Of a stretch of 64,000 bases of DNA, positions 43,506-51,766 are shown piece by piece. The position numbers and the translations under genes were made by a program. The notes beneath the pieces were generated by a model. The model did no database searches, had not been told where the DNA came from, and saw only the letters and a list, made by a program, of their open reading frames with translations. The DNA is from Sphingomonadales bacterium (lineage in GTDB: Bacteria; Pseudomonadota; Alphaproteobacteria; Sphingomonadales; Sphingomonadaceae): NCBI GenBank assembly GCA_017309275.1, contig JAFKLT010000042.1, forward strand, positions 25,937 to 89,936, written 5' to 3'. Every line of letters begins with the position of its first letter. The stretch's first letter is position 1.

Positions 43506-43694
43506 CATGTTTCGGGCTGCGTTCGACCGGCGATAGGGCAGGGTACAAGGCCTGGACCGTGGTCCGGTCATTGTCTTGTCCACGACGGAGCGATTTTCTG
43601 TTCCGGTCCCGCAACGCCTTTGCTATCTCCGCCCCCGCCTCGCCAGCCAGTTTCCGCTGTCATGGAATATGAGGTTGACGAGAGTGCGGGGACC

Positions 43695-43898
43695 ATGACC
43701 CAGGAAGTGAAAAATGAAAACGCGCTGCGCGCAGTGCGTGAAGCGCTACGAGAGCAGCTCGCGATCCTCGACAAACTTGGCGAGGCGGAGGCGGCGATCG
43801 AGGTCAATGCCGGTATCGAGGTATTGAATCTTCGCCTCGGCGAACCGCCGACGGCCGAGGAAATCGAGGAAATGCAGCGCCGCTATCTTTCGGACTGA
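43695..43898 (+). CDS. Small acidic helical protein, unknown
   Basis: A 67-residue, mostly helical protein: ALRAVREALREQLAILDKLG, then AEAAIEVNAGIEVLNLRLGE and PPTAEEIEEMQRRYLSD. The acidic, heptad-like character suggests a dimer or a partner-binding role. Start ATG at 43695 has GAGAG upstream; ATG 43662 is an alternative that adds 11 residues. The palindrome GGACC-GT-GGTCC (43552-43563) lies in the gap upstream. I recognise no family. Confidence 0.6.
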   Translation: MTQEVKNENALRAVREALREQLAILDKLGEAEAAIEVNAGIEVLNLRLGEPPTAEEIEEMQRRYLSD

Positions 43899-43934
43899 CC
43901 GTCCGCAAACGGGCGCAGCCCCGATGCTTTCGCG

Positions 43935-44492
43935 TCAGCGCTGCAACGCGTCGAAATAGATATCCAGCTTCAGCCGGGCTTCGTCGGACAGATAGACGTG
44001 TACGCGGCGGCCGTCGCTTTCGTCGCGCGAGCGGATGAACCAGCCGCTCGCTGTCAGCATCTTGATCCAGCGGAGCGCCGTTGTCGCGGGCACCGCAGCC
44101 GCGATGCACAGGCTCGATACCGAGACCGCATGCCCTTCATAATGCGCGGCATACAGGTCGAGCAGCATGTCCCACACCGGATCGGCAAAAAAATCGGAAG
44201 GGAAGAAGTCGCCGCGCATGCGCCGCTGCCGGATATGATCCCGAACGAACCGCGCGCGTTCCCCACCCGTATTATGTCCCGCCATCTCGCACCCTCTATC
44301 CGATGCGAGCATCGGAGGGACGGAAGCCGCAGGGAAACCGATCATCTCGGGACCTGTCGATCGCGGGGTATGCGGGCCGGCGGAGAATGCACCTAGCGCG
44401 TTGGTCAAACCCACGATCCTCCGTTCAAGCTCTTCGATCCGCACGTTGCCACCGTGTCCAATCTCTCGATCTTCCGTGCCTCGCTCGATCAT
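43935..44492 (-). CDS. Winged-helix (MarR-like) regulator
   Basis: A 185-residue regulator. Residues 1-85 are a variable N-terminal region. From about residue 95, a winged-helix domain runs FFADPVWDMLLDLYAAHYEG, then SVSSLCIAAAVPATTALRWIKMLTASGWFIRSRDESDGRRVHVYLSD; the last part is the wing. The ATG at 44492 has AGAGGG upstream. An operator-like dyad (44566-44583) lies 74-91 bases upstream, and related dyads lie before the c-di-GMP gene and the fimbrial operon, so this regulator is a candidate to bind them, including its own promoter. Confidence 0.8.
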   Translation of the reverse strand: MIERGTEDREIGHGGNVRIEELERRIVGLTNALGAFSAGPHTPRSTGPEMIGFPAASVPPMLASDRGCEMAGHNTGGERARFVRDHIRQRRMRGDFFPSDFFADPVWDMLLDLYAAHYEGHAVSVSSLCIAAAVPATTALRWIKMLTASGWFIRSRDESDGRRVHVYLSDEARLKLDIYFDALQR

Positions 44493-44565
44493 GATTTTGC
44501 CCTCTTCGTCACACGAAGTGACGACCCAATTATGGTCCAGATTAACTACGAAATCCGGGGAATTT

Positions 44566-44583
44566 TAATCCAAAATGGACCAA
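44566..44583. promoter_or_regulatory. Shared operator-like dyad, copy B (winged-helix regulator)
   Basis: TAATCCA-AAA-TGGACCAA, 74-91 bases upstream of the winged-helix regulator gene. The TGGACCAA half and the 3-base spacer match copies A (41395) and C (50261). Position here allows autoregulation. Confidence 0.65.
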
Positions 44584-44693
44584 CCATCGGGTCCGCGAGG
44601 TTGTACGCGAAAGCGATTACGACAGATATCGCCGAATAGGTTCAATGTCGAGATTAAGCTCCAGAAAATATTGCATAAAAATGCAAGGCAATT

Positions 44694-44710
44694 GCTGCCA
44701 ATCCGGCAGC
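44694..44710 (-). terminator. Probable terminator of the fimbrial operon
   Basis: GCTGCC at 44694-44699 and GGCAGC at 44705-44710 form a six-base stem, extended by AATT on both sides with one bulge. On the minus strand a T-run (ATTTTTATG) follows about 12 bases after the stem. It lies about 45 bases beyond the stop of the last fimbrial gene (44755). Confidence 0.55.
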
Positions 44711-44754
44711 GAATTTCCCCCTACGCAACCGCCAGGGCGGTCGTGTCTTTCGTG

Positions 44755-45756
44755 TCAGAATTCAACGTCGACGCGGACTGTATCGCCGTAGGTGCCCTGC
44801 GGAGCGGCGGCCTGGCCCGACAGGATCGCGCCGCGATAGGTAAATCCCTGCGTCGTAACGGAATCATAGATCCCGGCGCCCGTATCCGCGGTCGCGCTGC
44901 TACGGCGCGCGCCTCCGATCGAGCCCCATCGGTCGGGTGACGATGCCGATTTATACAATTCGTATTGGAGGTAGTTGGTGCCGCTCTGCATCCGCCGGAC
45001 GCCTCCCGACGAATAGTTTCCGTCGTTCAGGCCGACCGTATAGGCGGCGCCCGCGCTGCAGCGGATCAGGATCGTTCGTGTCACCGGATTGAAGCTGCTG
45101 ACCAGTGCGGCTTGGCCGAAGTCGAGATCGGGCGCCGTGATCACGCAATCATTTTCGACGCGCAGTTCGACATTGACCCGAACTGCCGTTCCGGTGCCCC
45201 AGTTCAGCGGCGTGATAATCGGGACCGGACGCACGAAACCAGGGCTCGATGAATAGCTGAGGCACACCGCCACGCCGAGCGAGCAGACCGAATAATACCA
45301 TCGAAGGTCGACGAACCCGGTGTAGGTGCCGGCCCGCAGCGCGGGAGTCGCGGCCGCGCGGATATACAGCGGAATGCTGTTGTTCGTCCCCGCAAACAGA
45401 CTGACCAGGCTGAAGGACGACAGGTTCTGGAAATTCCCGACGGTCAATGCGGCGCCGTTCGGCGTCAGCGACGCGGCATAAGTGATCTGGCTGCCCCCTG
45501 GTCCGGTCAGGCGAAAGGTCGAGGCATCGACCTGAAGCCCCACATAATGCGCGGTGAGCGCGGCGAGCAAGATGTCGCACTGGAGCCCCGCCGATCCGCT
45601 GCCCGATTGCTGGGCGGCCGCGACGGCGTAGCTGGAATGGCTGCCAAGATCGATGCTGGTCGTCGATGTCGTGCAGGCATGCGCGACCTCTGGCGCGACG
45701 AGCGCGCCGCCGGCCAGCGTCAATGCGGCGAGGAGCCGGTGTTTCAGCGTCGGCAT
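44755..45756 (-). CDS. Fimbrial tip adhesin-like protein, spore-coat-U (SCPU) type
   Basis: A 333-residue secreted protein. The signal peptide is MPTLKHRLLAALTLAGGALV, with cleavage after AHA near residue 27. It carries two SCPU-type beta regions; the C-terminal one (CVITAPDLDFGQAALVSSFN, then YTVGLNDGNYSSGGVRRMQSG and GTYGDTVRVDVEF) is the typical SCPU fold that donates a strand to neighbouring subunits. The N-terminal region would form the binding domain, as in CsuE. The ATG at 45756 overlaps the usher gene by 13 bases. It is the last gene of the fimbrial operon. Confidence 0.85.
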   Translation of the reverse strand: MPTLKHRLLAALTLAGGALVAPEVAHACTTSTTSIDLGSHSSYAVAAAQQSGSGSAGLQCDILLAALTAHYVGLQVDASTFRLTGPGGSQITYAASLTPNGAALTVGNFQNLSSFSLVSLFAGTNNSIPLYIRAAATPALRAGTYTGFVDLRWYYSVCSLGVAVCLSYSSSPGFVRPVPIITPLNWGTGTAVRVNVELRVENDCVITAPDLDFGQAALVSSFNPVTRTILIRCSAGAAYTVGLNDGNYSSGGVRRMQSGTNYLQYELYKSASSPDRWGSIGGARRSSATADTGAGIYDSVTTQGFTYRGAILSGQAAAPQGTYGDTVRVDVEF

Positions 45757-48155
45757 ATCAGCTCTCCGAGGTCGACGACGGGTGCGGTGTCCGGCACCGA
45801 GGGTGGCCGCGGCGTCGTGAAGGCGGCGGTGCAGCGATTTCCGTTCGGCAGCATGACGCGGATGGTCCGCTGTTCGCCGCCGTCCATGCCGATCGTATCG
45901 ATGAACAACAGGCCATCCCAACCCACGACCGTGTCGTCGGCGCCGTCGATGGAGGCCTGGGCGCCGGCGGGAACATAGTCGCCATCCGCCTCTTTCAGGA
46001 TCGCGCGGGCCGGGCGCAGTCGTTCAACGTCGAAGCGCACCACATGCCCGCCACCCGCAGGGACCGCGACGCGTTGCTCGACCGCGCCGACCTTCACGTC
46101 GGCGGGCAGGCCCAGCGGATCGATCTCATATTTGGCGGCATACCAGGCGCTTGCCGACGGGATCAGGAGTTGGCCGCCGCCGTTGGTGCGCCCGATATAC
46201 TGGTTTTCGTAACGGACCGGGATATCGGGCGCGCCGGTATTCACGACGACGAAGGCATCGGAAACGCGATTGGCCGCGAACAGTTCGTTGTCGATGAAGA
46301 CGAGCGATCCGCTGGCGCCGAACCAGCCGGTCGCGTCATCGGATCCATAGGCGCCCGCGCGGAACTGTATCGGGTCGGTGCGCCAGGTCATGTCGCCGCG
46401 CCAGTCGACGTTGTTACCCTGGCCCAGCGCGCTTGCGCTCCAGCCAAGGCCGCCCGAGACCGGAACGGGGCGCGAATAGTCGGCGCGCCACGCGGCCGTG
46501 TCGCCGGTGCGCGCCGCAACGCCGCCGGAAAGCGTGCCGCCGCGGCCGCCCAACGGCACCGAAAGCGTCAACGCGCCCGACCAGCTATCATCCTCGAACT
46601 CGCGCGATGCGCTTGCGTTCAGGCGGGTCCCCATCCACAGCGGCAGCGACCAGCTAGCATTGGCAAGGCGAGCGTCATTGCCCAGTTCGCGGCGAATATC
46701 GAAATAGCCGAGCCCCAGGGTGCCCGCGGGCCCCATCGAAAGGCTTAGGGTCGCGGCACTGACGCGCTCCCACCCCAAACGACCACGATCCCTGAGGCCA
46801 AGGTCGGTAAAGCCCGTGCTGCGACGCGTGTGGCGCAGGCCGATCGAAAAGGCGCGCGTTTGATAATCATAGCCGAACGTGATCTGGCTGCCATCGCCGC
46901 CATCGCCCTGGTTGCGAAAGCTGCGGCTATAGGATCCGTTCAGCGTGCCGACCTTGCCCAGGCGGACAACCGCACCGCCACCCGCCAGGGCCATGTCGTC
47001 GGCGATCTCGGCGCGGACTTCCAGCGTCAGCGCATCGGAGACGCCATGCCGCGCCGACGCCGACCCAGCCACGCCACCATAGTCGAAGTTTCGCGTTCCG
47101 TAATTTTCGCGAAAGCTTCCGAATGCGACTGCGAAATCGGTCAAGCCGGGACGGAGAAGCGCGCTCGAAACATAAAAGGGAAGGCTTTGCTGCGTCGCGC
47201 GGCCGTGCATGTCCGTAACGATCAGGTTCGCCTCGCCATAGCCGTTGATCGGCGGCAGTGTGTCGATCGCGAAGGGTCCTGGGTCGACGGCGCCGCCTGC
47301 GACACGCTGACCGCCGACGATCAGTTCGACCGTCGAAGGGAGCGCGGCGCTGCCCCTGAATTCGGGCAGCGGATAAGTGACGACGTCAGGCCGGACCGAA
47401 AAGTCGCGGCTGACCTGCAGTCCGCCGAGCCGGACGGCGGGCGCCCATGGAAGCGTGCGGGTGATGAAATCGCCCACCTCGATCGTCGTCGCGGTCGCCT
47501 CGTCCGACCGGCGAAAATAGGTGTCGTAGCGGATATAGGACTTGCCGCGTCCGGAGCGGAGGACCCCGGTCGTCGAAATCACGCCCGCGCGGCTGAACAT
47601 GCGCGCTTCGTGAAAGAGCGAGGCGTGCGCCTTGCCCGCGCCGCCGCTGACATAAACGTCGTAATTGAGCAGCGCGCCCATGTCGTAGCTGGCGGGCGTG
47701 ACCCTGCGATCGCGCGTCTCAAGCCGCTGTTGCGGCAGATAGTCGGGCGAGACCGTCAGGTAGAGACGCTGGCGCGGCGCATCATAGTCCGCGCGCACGC
47801 CATCCAGCGCGGCAAGGTCGATCGTCTCGCCTTCGGCGTCGATGCGAATTCCGACCGCGTGGAGGTCGGCGCGGCGCAGCATATAATGGCCGCGATCGAG
47901 CAGCACGGAAACGACGCGCCCGCTCGCGCGGCTGTTGACGACGAGCTCGAGCTCAAGGCGATTGGGGCCGTCGGGTTCCCGTGCGGCGCGGATCTGCGGC
48001 GGCGGGGGCAGGTCACCATAAGCGGGGCCGTTCGCGGTCGCCGAGGCCGGCGAGGCAAGCGCCAGCGACAGGCCCGCGGCGGTGGCGCCGGAAAACAGCG
48101 CTTTCCATCGCGAACTGCCGAGGGGGATGCTGCGAACCAGCATGGCGCCGCTCAA
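45744..48155 (-). CDS. Outer-membrane usher of Csu-type fimbriae
   Basis: An 803-residue usher that assembles and exports fimbrial subunits through the outer membrane. A signal peptide (cleavage near residue 40) precedes the N-terminal chaperone-binding domain. The 24-strand pore region shows many aromatic-ended strands (YDTYFRRSDEATATTIEVGDFI, FGSFRENYGTRNFDYGG, ITFGYDYQTRAFSIGL). The plug lies within it near RPDVVTYPLPEFRGSAALPSTVELIVGG. C-terminal domains follow (ILKEADGDYVPAGAQASIDG). It overlaps the chaperone gene by four bases (ATGA), a sign of coupled synthesis. Confidence 0.92.
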   Translation of the reverse strand: MSGAMLVRSIPLGSSRWKALFSGATAAGLSLALASPASATANGPAYGDLPPPPQIRAAREPDGPNRLELELVVNSRASGRVVSVLLDRGHYMLRRADLHAVGIRIDAEGETIDLAALDGVRADYDAPRQRLYLTVSPDYLPQQRLETRDRRVTPASYDMGALLNYDVYVSGGAGKAHASLFHEARMFSRAGVISTTGVLRSGRGKSYIRYDTYFRRSDEATATTIEVGDFITRTLPWAPAVRLGGLQVSRDFSVRPDVVTYPLPEFRGSAALPSTVELIVGGQRVAGGAVDPGPFAIDTLPPINGYGEANLIVTDMHGRATQQSLPFYVSSALLRPGLTDFAVAFGSFRENYGTRNFDYGGVAGSASARHGVSDALTLEVRAEIADDMALAGGGAVVRLGKVGTLNGSYSRSFRNQGDGGDGSQITFGYDYQTRAFSIGLRHTRRSTGFTDLGLRDRGRLGWERVSAATLSLSMGPAGTLGLGYFDIRRELGNDARLANASWSLPLWMGTRLNASASREFEDDSWSGALTLSVPLGGRGGTLSGGVAARTGDTAAWRADYSRPVPVSGGLGWSASALGQGNNVDWRGDMTWRTDPIQFRAGAYGSDDATGWFGASGSLVFIDNELFAANRVSDAFVVVNTGAPDIPVRYENQYIGRTNGGGQLLIPSASAWYAAKYEIDPLGLPADVKVGAVEQRVAVPAGGGHVVRFDVERLRPARAILKEADGDYVPAGAQASIDGADDTVVGWDGLLFIDTIGMDGGEQRTIRVMLPNGNRCTAAFTTPRPPSVPDTAPVVDLGELICRR

Positions 48156-48943
48156 TCGGTCCGGCGCTCGATCGGCGCGGGCGATGCGCCATTGATTGAT
48201 GCGACGAGCGGACCGGCGACATTCGTGCCGGATGCGACGGGCCAGCGCATCGTGGCGCCGGGCAGGACATAGCCGAACAGCCCTTTGCCGGGGTCGGCCT
48301 GGCCGGGTCCGAAGGCGACGTCGGTCAGCCGGGCGTGGATATCGCCGCGATTGCGGATTTCGAGGAAGCGGCCTTCAGCATCCTCGACCATGCGCCAGGT
48401 CAGGGCGGGGGTGCGGGCGGACGGAGCCTTGGCCTTTGCCGCGGCCTGCGGTGAGGGCAGCCCCTGGCCATAGGCGAAGAGAGGGATCGAATAGCGCATG
48501 CGGAAACTGACCGCGGCGCCCGCTTCCCCCGCGGCTTTGGCGACGGGGATTTCATCGACCACGACGCGATAGGCGGCCTCGGTGTCCGGCGGCGTCGCGA
48601 TCGTACGCGTCAGGCGGATGAGCTGCTTCTCGCCCGGCGCGATCGTCACGATGGGCGGGGTGCCGAGGATCTGATCCTGTTCCCGATACCCGTTCTTCTC
48701 GCCATCCTGCGCCCAGGCATAAATGCGAACCTGCAGCGTGGTGGGAGCTTTGCCGGGATTTTCCAGCCAGAGCGCCGCCGCGCGCTGATCGGCCTCGATG
48801 ACCGGATCGACCGGCCATATCAGGATCGCCCCGCCGGTGCTCTGCGCCGCTGCGGGGCGCGGTAGCGCAATCAGCAGGAGCAGCGCGAGCGCCATCAGCC
48901 CAAGCGGGACGAGCAAACGCGCAAGGTCGAAGCGCGGGTTCAT
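48152..48943 (-). CDS. Periplasmic fimbrial chaperone (CsuC-like)
   Basis: A 263-residue PapD-type chaperone. The signal peptide (MNPRFDLARLLVPLGLMALA, cleavage after AAA near residue 33) is followed by two immunoglobulin-like domains. The first shows the G1 strand segment VSFRMRYSIPLFAYG, which pairs with subunits, and the conserved LWLENPGKAPTTLQVRIYAW start. The second begins near LTWRMVEDAEGRFLEIRNRG. It holds SCPU subunits until the usher takes them. ATG at 48943 is chosen because the signal peptide follows; a start nine codons earlier is possible. Confidence 0.88.
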   Translation of the reverse strand: MNPRFDLARLLVPLGLMALALLLLIALPRPAAAQSTGGAILIWPVDPVIEADQRAAALWLENPGKAPTTLQVRIYAWAQDGEKNGYREQDQILGTPPIVTIAPGEKQLIRLTRTIATPPDTEAAYRVVVDEIPVAKAAGEAGAAVSFRMRYSIPLFAYGQGLPSPQAAAKAKAPSARTPALTWRMVEDAEGRFLEIRNRGDIHARLTDVAFGPGQADPGKGLFGYVLPGATMRWPVASGTNVAGPLVASINGASPAPIERRTD

Positions 48944-49013
48944 CGGACGATCCGTCCCTCGCCCCGCCATCCGGAGCCACGCGTCGCGCGCATCGTCGGA
49001 AGGGCGGCGAGGG

Positions 49014-49589
49014 TCACCATGTCAGCGTCACCATCAGCGTGTCGGTGTAGGTGCCGGGCGGCAGTCCGCCCGGCAGGGTAAGTGAGGCGAATATGGGCAA
49101 GCGGACGTCGTTGCTGTTCGCGCCGTTCACGGTCACGGGTGCCGCGCCGCCGATCGTGATCGGCTGGCTGCACCCGGCGTCGCGGCACAATGAATAGGCG
49201 ATGCGTGCCGCGCTGTTGCTGCCGCGTTGAAGATGTCGGACGCCCGTCGCCGCGTGGCCGCCGCCGTCGATGCTCATCATCAGTGCGACACCGGGCGTGC
49301 AGCGCAGCCTTATCGCCTGATTTCCGGTCGTGGTTGCGGTATGCGTCGCGGTCGAAAAGGTCGAATCGGTCCCGAAGTTCAGCGTTCCGATCGTTCCGGC
49401 ATTGCCGCTGGAGCCGAGCCCGTCGACGAGGCAGCCGGGAACGACCTGGGCCGCGACATGAAAGTCGGCGGTCGTTTCGGCATGGGCAGGAAAAGAAAGG
49501 CCGCCCCCGCTCGCGACCACAGCGAGGAGGGCGGCCAGAGGCCGGCGCACGGATTCCAGAGGTTCCGTCATGGGTAGGGCCATTGCCAT
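49014..49589 (-). CDS. Fimbrial subunit, spore-coat-U (SCPU) type (minor)
   Basis: A 191-residue secreted SCPU-domain protein with signal peptide ending AHA near residue 37. The SCPU core runs VVPGCLVDGLGSSGNAGTIGTLNFG to YTDTLMVTLTW; the terminal hydrophobic strand is the part that chaperone and neighbouring subunit complete. It corresponds to a CsuA or CsuB-like minor subunit by position. The start at 49589 is not certain; an ATG at 49571 would also give a signal peptide. It sits 21 bases after the first subunit gene. Confidence 0.85.
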   Translation of the reverse strand: MAMALPMTEPLESVRRPLAALLAVVASGGGLSFPAHAETTADFHVAAQVVPGCLVDGLGSSGNAGTIGTLNFGTDSTFSTATHTATTTGNQAIRLRCTPGVALMMSIDGGGHAATGVRHLQRGSNSAARIAYSLCRDAGCSQPITIGGAAPVTVNGANSNDVRLPIFASLTLPGGLPPGTYTDTLMVTLTW

Positions 49590-49610
49590 GCGCCGAGCCT
49601 TGAGGGACCG

Positions 49611-50153
49611 TTAGAGTTCCAGCACCACGGTAATCGTGTCGCTGTAGGTACCGGGCGTGAGCCCGGCCTCTCCGAAGGCGCGTCCATAGACGTTGACCGT
49701 CTGCGGCGCGCCGGTCGAGGCGAGACTGATATCGCCGCCGATCGGGATGATCGCCGTGCGCCCGGCATCCGAATAGAGATTGTAGGTGACGAAATGCCCG
49801 GGCGATCCGCTGTTTTCCATCGCGCGGATACCCGCGCCCGCGCCGAGGCCGTCATTCTCGCCGGCATCGAACGAAAGTACCGGCGTGATGCCCGGGCTGC
49901 ACTGCACCGTGAAGGCGCCGCCCCCGCTGAGCACCTGGCCGTTGGCCTGGGTGAAGAGCGTGTTTTGCGTGCCGAAGTCTAGCGTCCCGAAATCGGCGCC
50001 CGCCGCACCATCGGAGAAATTCTGGCCATTGATGATGCAACCCGCCTGAAGCGTGATCGTCGCGTCGACCGTTCCGGTGATATCGGCATGAGCCGCGGGA
50101 GCGACCAAAAGCGCGGTGCCGATTCCGACGACGGAAAGGGTGAGTTTGCGCAT
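49611..50153 (-). CDS. Major fimbrial subunit, spore-coat-U (SCPU) type (CsuA/B-like)
   Basis: A 180-residue secreted protein: signal peptide MRKLTLSVVGIGTALLVAPA with cleavage after AHA near residue 23, then an SCPU domain with a disulfide pair (QAGCIINGQNF and VQCSPGITP) and the closing strand GTYSDTITVVLEL. First position in the operon and a very strong ribosome binding site (AGGAGG at 50168-50163) suggest it is the major rod subunit. An operator-like dyad and a hairpin lie upstream. Confidence 0.87.
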   Translation of the reverse strand: MRKLTLSVVGIGTALLVAPAAHADITGTVDATITLQAGCIINGQNFSDGAAGADFGTLDFGTQNTLFTQANGQVLSGGGAFTVQCSPGITPVLSFDAGENDGLGAGAGIRAMENSGSPGHFVTYNLYSDAGRTAIIPIGGDISLASTGAPQTVNVYGRAFGEAGLTPGTYSDTITVVLEL

Positions 50154-50182
50154 GTGCCTGTCCTCCTGATCTAAACAGTGGA

Positions 50183-50205
50183 CCGAGGGCGTGGGGTTCC
50201 CTCGG
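50183..50205 (-). promoter_or_regulatory. Hairpin in the fimbrial operon leader
   Basis: CCGAGGG at 50183-50189 and CCCTCGG at 50199-50205 pair perfectly over seven bases around a nine-base loop. It lies about 30 bases upstream of the major subunit ATG, just before the AGGAGG ribosome binding site, so it would form in the leader RNA. It could stabilise the leader or control translation. Confidence 0.5.
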
Positions 50206-50260
50206 CCTGCTGTCAGATTAGGGGGCGGGCCTTAACTATAAGCTGCGGCGAACGCGAAAC

Positions 50261-50278
50261 TGACCCAAAGTGGACCAA
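50261..50278. promoter_or_regulatory. Shared operator-like dyad, copy C (fimbrial operon)
   Basis: TGACCCA-AAG-TGGACCAA, 108-125 bases upstream of the major fimbrial subunit and about 20 bases upstream of a TATAGT -10 candidate. It would cover the -35 area. It has the same form and orientation toward its gene as copies A and B. Confidence 0.65.
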
Positions 50279-50474
50279 GGTCGAACGTCCCGCTGCCCGG
50301 GGGAGGGGTGGGTCCGGGCAGCGGAATCGCGTGCGTTCCCTTGCCAGAACATTCCGGTCGCCGCTGAACCAATATCATCCAGTTTGGAGGCAATCAGCCG
50401 CGCAGACTGGCGGCGTGACTTCACATGAGCTTGTCGGCGCCGGAGTCGGAGGCGGCACCCGGCCCTGGCCGAGT

Positions 50475-51764
50475 TTATCCGATCGGCAGATGCAGCGTGA
50501 CGACGGCGCCGCCGTCGGGATGATTCTCGACCCGGATCGCGCCCGCCATCGCCTCGACATTCGACTGCACGATCGCGAGGCCCAGCCCGAAACCGATCCC
50601 CGGTCGTCCGTCGGCATATTCGACGCCGCCGCGGTAGAGCGGATCGAACAGCCGCGACACGGCGTCGGGGTCGATGCCCGGACCATAATCGCGGACGACG
50701 AGTTCGGCAGCGTCCCCTATGCGCCGCAGCGACAGCTCCGCGCCGCCGCCGTGGCGCTGCGCATTGACGATCAGATTGTCGATCACGCGGATCAGGTCGA
50801 CCAGATTGGCCGTGACGACCAGCGGCTCGGCGGATTGGATTCGAACCGGCGCCGCCGCGGCATCGAGCACCTCGGCCCGATCGGCAAGCAGCATGTCGAG
50901 CGCGATCGGTTCGACCGTGCGATCGCGGCCGCGCGCGAATTCGAGCGCGGCCGCGATCAGCTTCTGCATCTCCGCAATGTCGGCCCGCGCCGTTTCGCGC
51001 GCCGCATCGGGAAGCGCCTCGATCCGGAAGGCGAGCCGGGTCAGCGGCGTGCCCAGATCGTGCGCTATGCCGACGAGCAGTTCCGCGCGGTTGGTGACGA
51101 ACGCGGCCTGTCGCCGCCGCATTCCCGCGATGGCTGCCGCAAGCTGGCTCACTTCGGCGGGCGCTCCCGGCCCGGCGCGAAAGGCGGGGCCGTCGATCCC
51201 GGCCTCTCTGGCGTCGGCCGCTAGCTGTTGCAGCGGCCGCGTGATCGACCGCACGACCAGCAGGCAAAGGCCGAAAAGCAGGAGGCCCGCGAGCGTCAGC
51301 CATCCCAGCGTCGCGACATGCCAGCGCGTGATGAGCGGCGGGGGTGGCAGCGTCGCGACGCGCCATTGTGGCCCCTGACGGATCGCCAGCGAAAAGCGGT
51401 CGCGAAGATCGCGTGGGATCGCGCCGTCCCGCGGCCCATGTTCGGACTCCGAAACGCAGAGCCGCACATCGCCTGGCGTGCGGCCGATCGTCTGCGCCAG
51501 CGTGGCCGACAGCGCGGCGTCGCAGCGCTCGCCGGCATTTGGCGGCGGCAGCATAGCCATATCGGCAAAGCGTACGTCGCGCATCCCCATGCCCAGCGGC
51601 GCGGCAGGAGTGTCGAATGCGGCCAGCAGATCGGCGGTTCGCACGGGCGGCCGAAAAGGAGGGGGGCTGAAAAAGGTCACCGCGACCGACAGGATGGCCA
51701 TGATCAGGATCGCGGCGAGGACCAGCCCCGACAGGCGAAACAGGATCGTTCGGCGCGCACGCAT
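50475..51764 (-). CDS. Sensor histidine kinase (EnvZ/OmpR-family type)
   Basis: A 429-residue membrane kinase. Helices at about 10-32 and 153-171 enclose a periplasmic sensor domain of about 120 residues with two cysteines (C81 and C103). A HAMP region follows (VRSITRPLQQLAADAREAG). The phosphorylated histidine is H235 in LLVGIAHDLGTPLTR. The ATP-binding domain has the N box (DNLIVNAQRHGGG), G1 (VVRDYGPGIDPD) and G2 (GIGFGLGLAIVQ). It starts two bases after the response-regulator stop. The paired regulator is at 51767-52480. Confidence 0.92.
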   Translation of the reverse strand: MRARRTILFRLSGLVLAAILIMAILSVAVTFFSPPPFRPPVRTADLLAAFDTPAAPLGMGMRDVRFADMAMLPPPNAGERCDAALSATLAQTIGRTPGDVRLCVSESEHGPRDGAIPRDLRDRFSLAIRQGPQWRVATLPPPPLITRWHVATLGWLTLAGLLLFGLCLLVVRSITRPLQQLAADAREAGIDGPAFRAGPGAPAEVSQLAAAIAGMRRRQAAFVTNRAELLVGIAHDLGTPLTRLAFRIEALPDAARETARADIAEMQKLIAAALEFARGRDRTVEPIALDMLLADRAEVLDAAAAPVRIQSAEPLVVTANLVDLIRVIDNLIVNAQRHGGGAELSLRRIGDAAELVVRDYGPGIDPDAVSRLFDPLYRGGVEYADGRPGIGFGLGLAIVQSNVEAMAGAIRVENHPDGGAVVTLHLPIG

Positions 51765-51766
51765 GG

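Larger units (their letters stand above)
50154..50474. other. 321-bp intergenic region upstream of the fimbrial operon
   Basis: No gene is visible. It holds the fimbrial promoter: TATAGT on the minus strand at 50240-50235 is a good -10 candidate, with the shared dyad (50261-50278) directly upstream of it. The leader hairpin at 50183-50205 follows. The right part (50280-50474) has no dyad or terminator I can point to, although the kinase gene ends at 50475. Confidence 0.5.

Noticed and set aside
43552-43563. GGACC-GT-GGTCC palindrome as another copy of the shared operator
   Set aside because: The centre is two bases and the halves are arranged GGACC/GGTCC, not TNAYCCA/TGGACCA. It may still be a site of another kind.
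44524-44541. A further operator-like match (GACCCAATTATGGTCCAG) near copy B
   Set aside because: The spacing is four instead of three and the second half is TGGTCCA rather than TGGACCA, so it does not fit the shared form.
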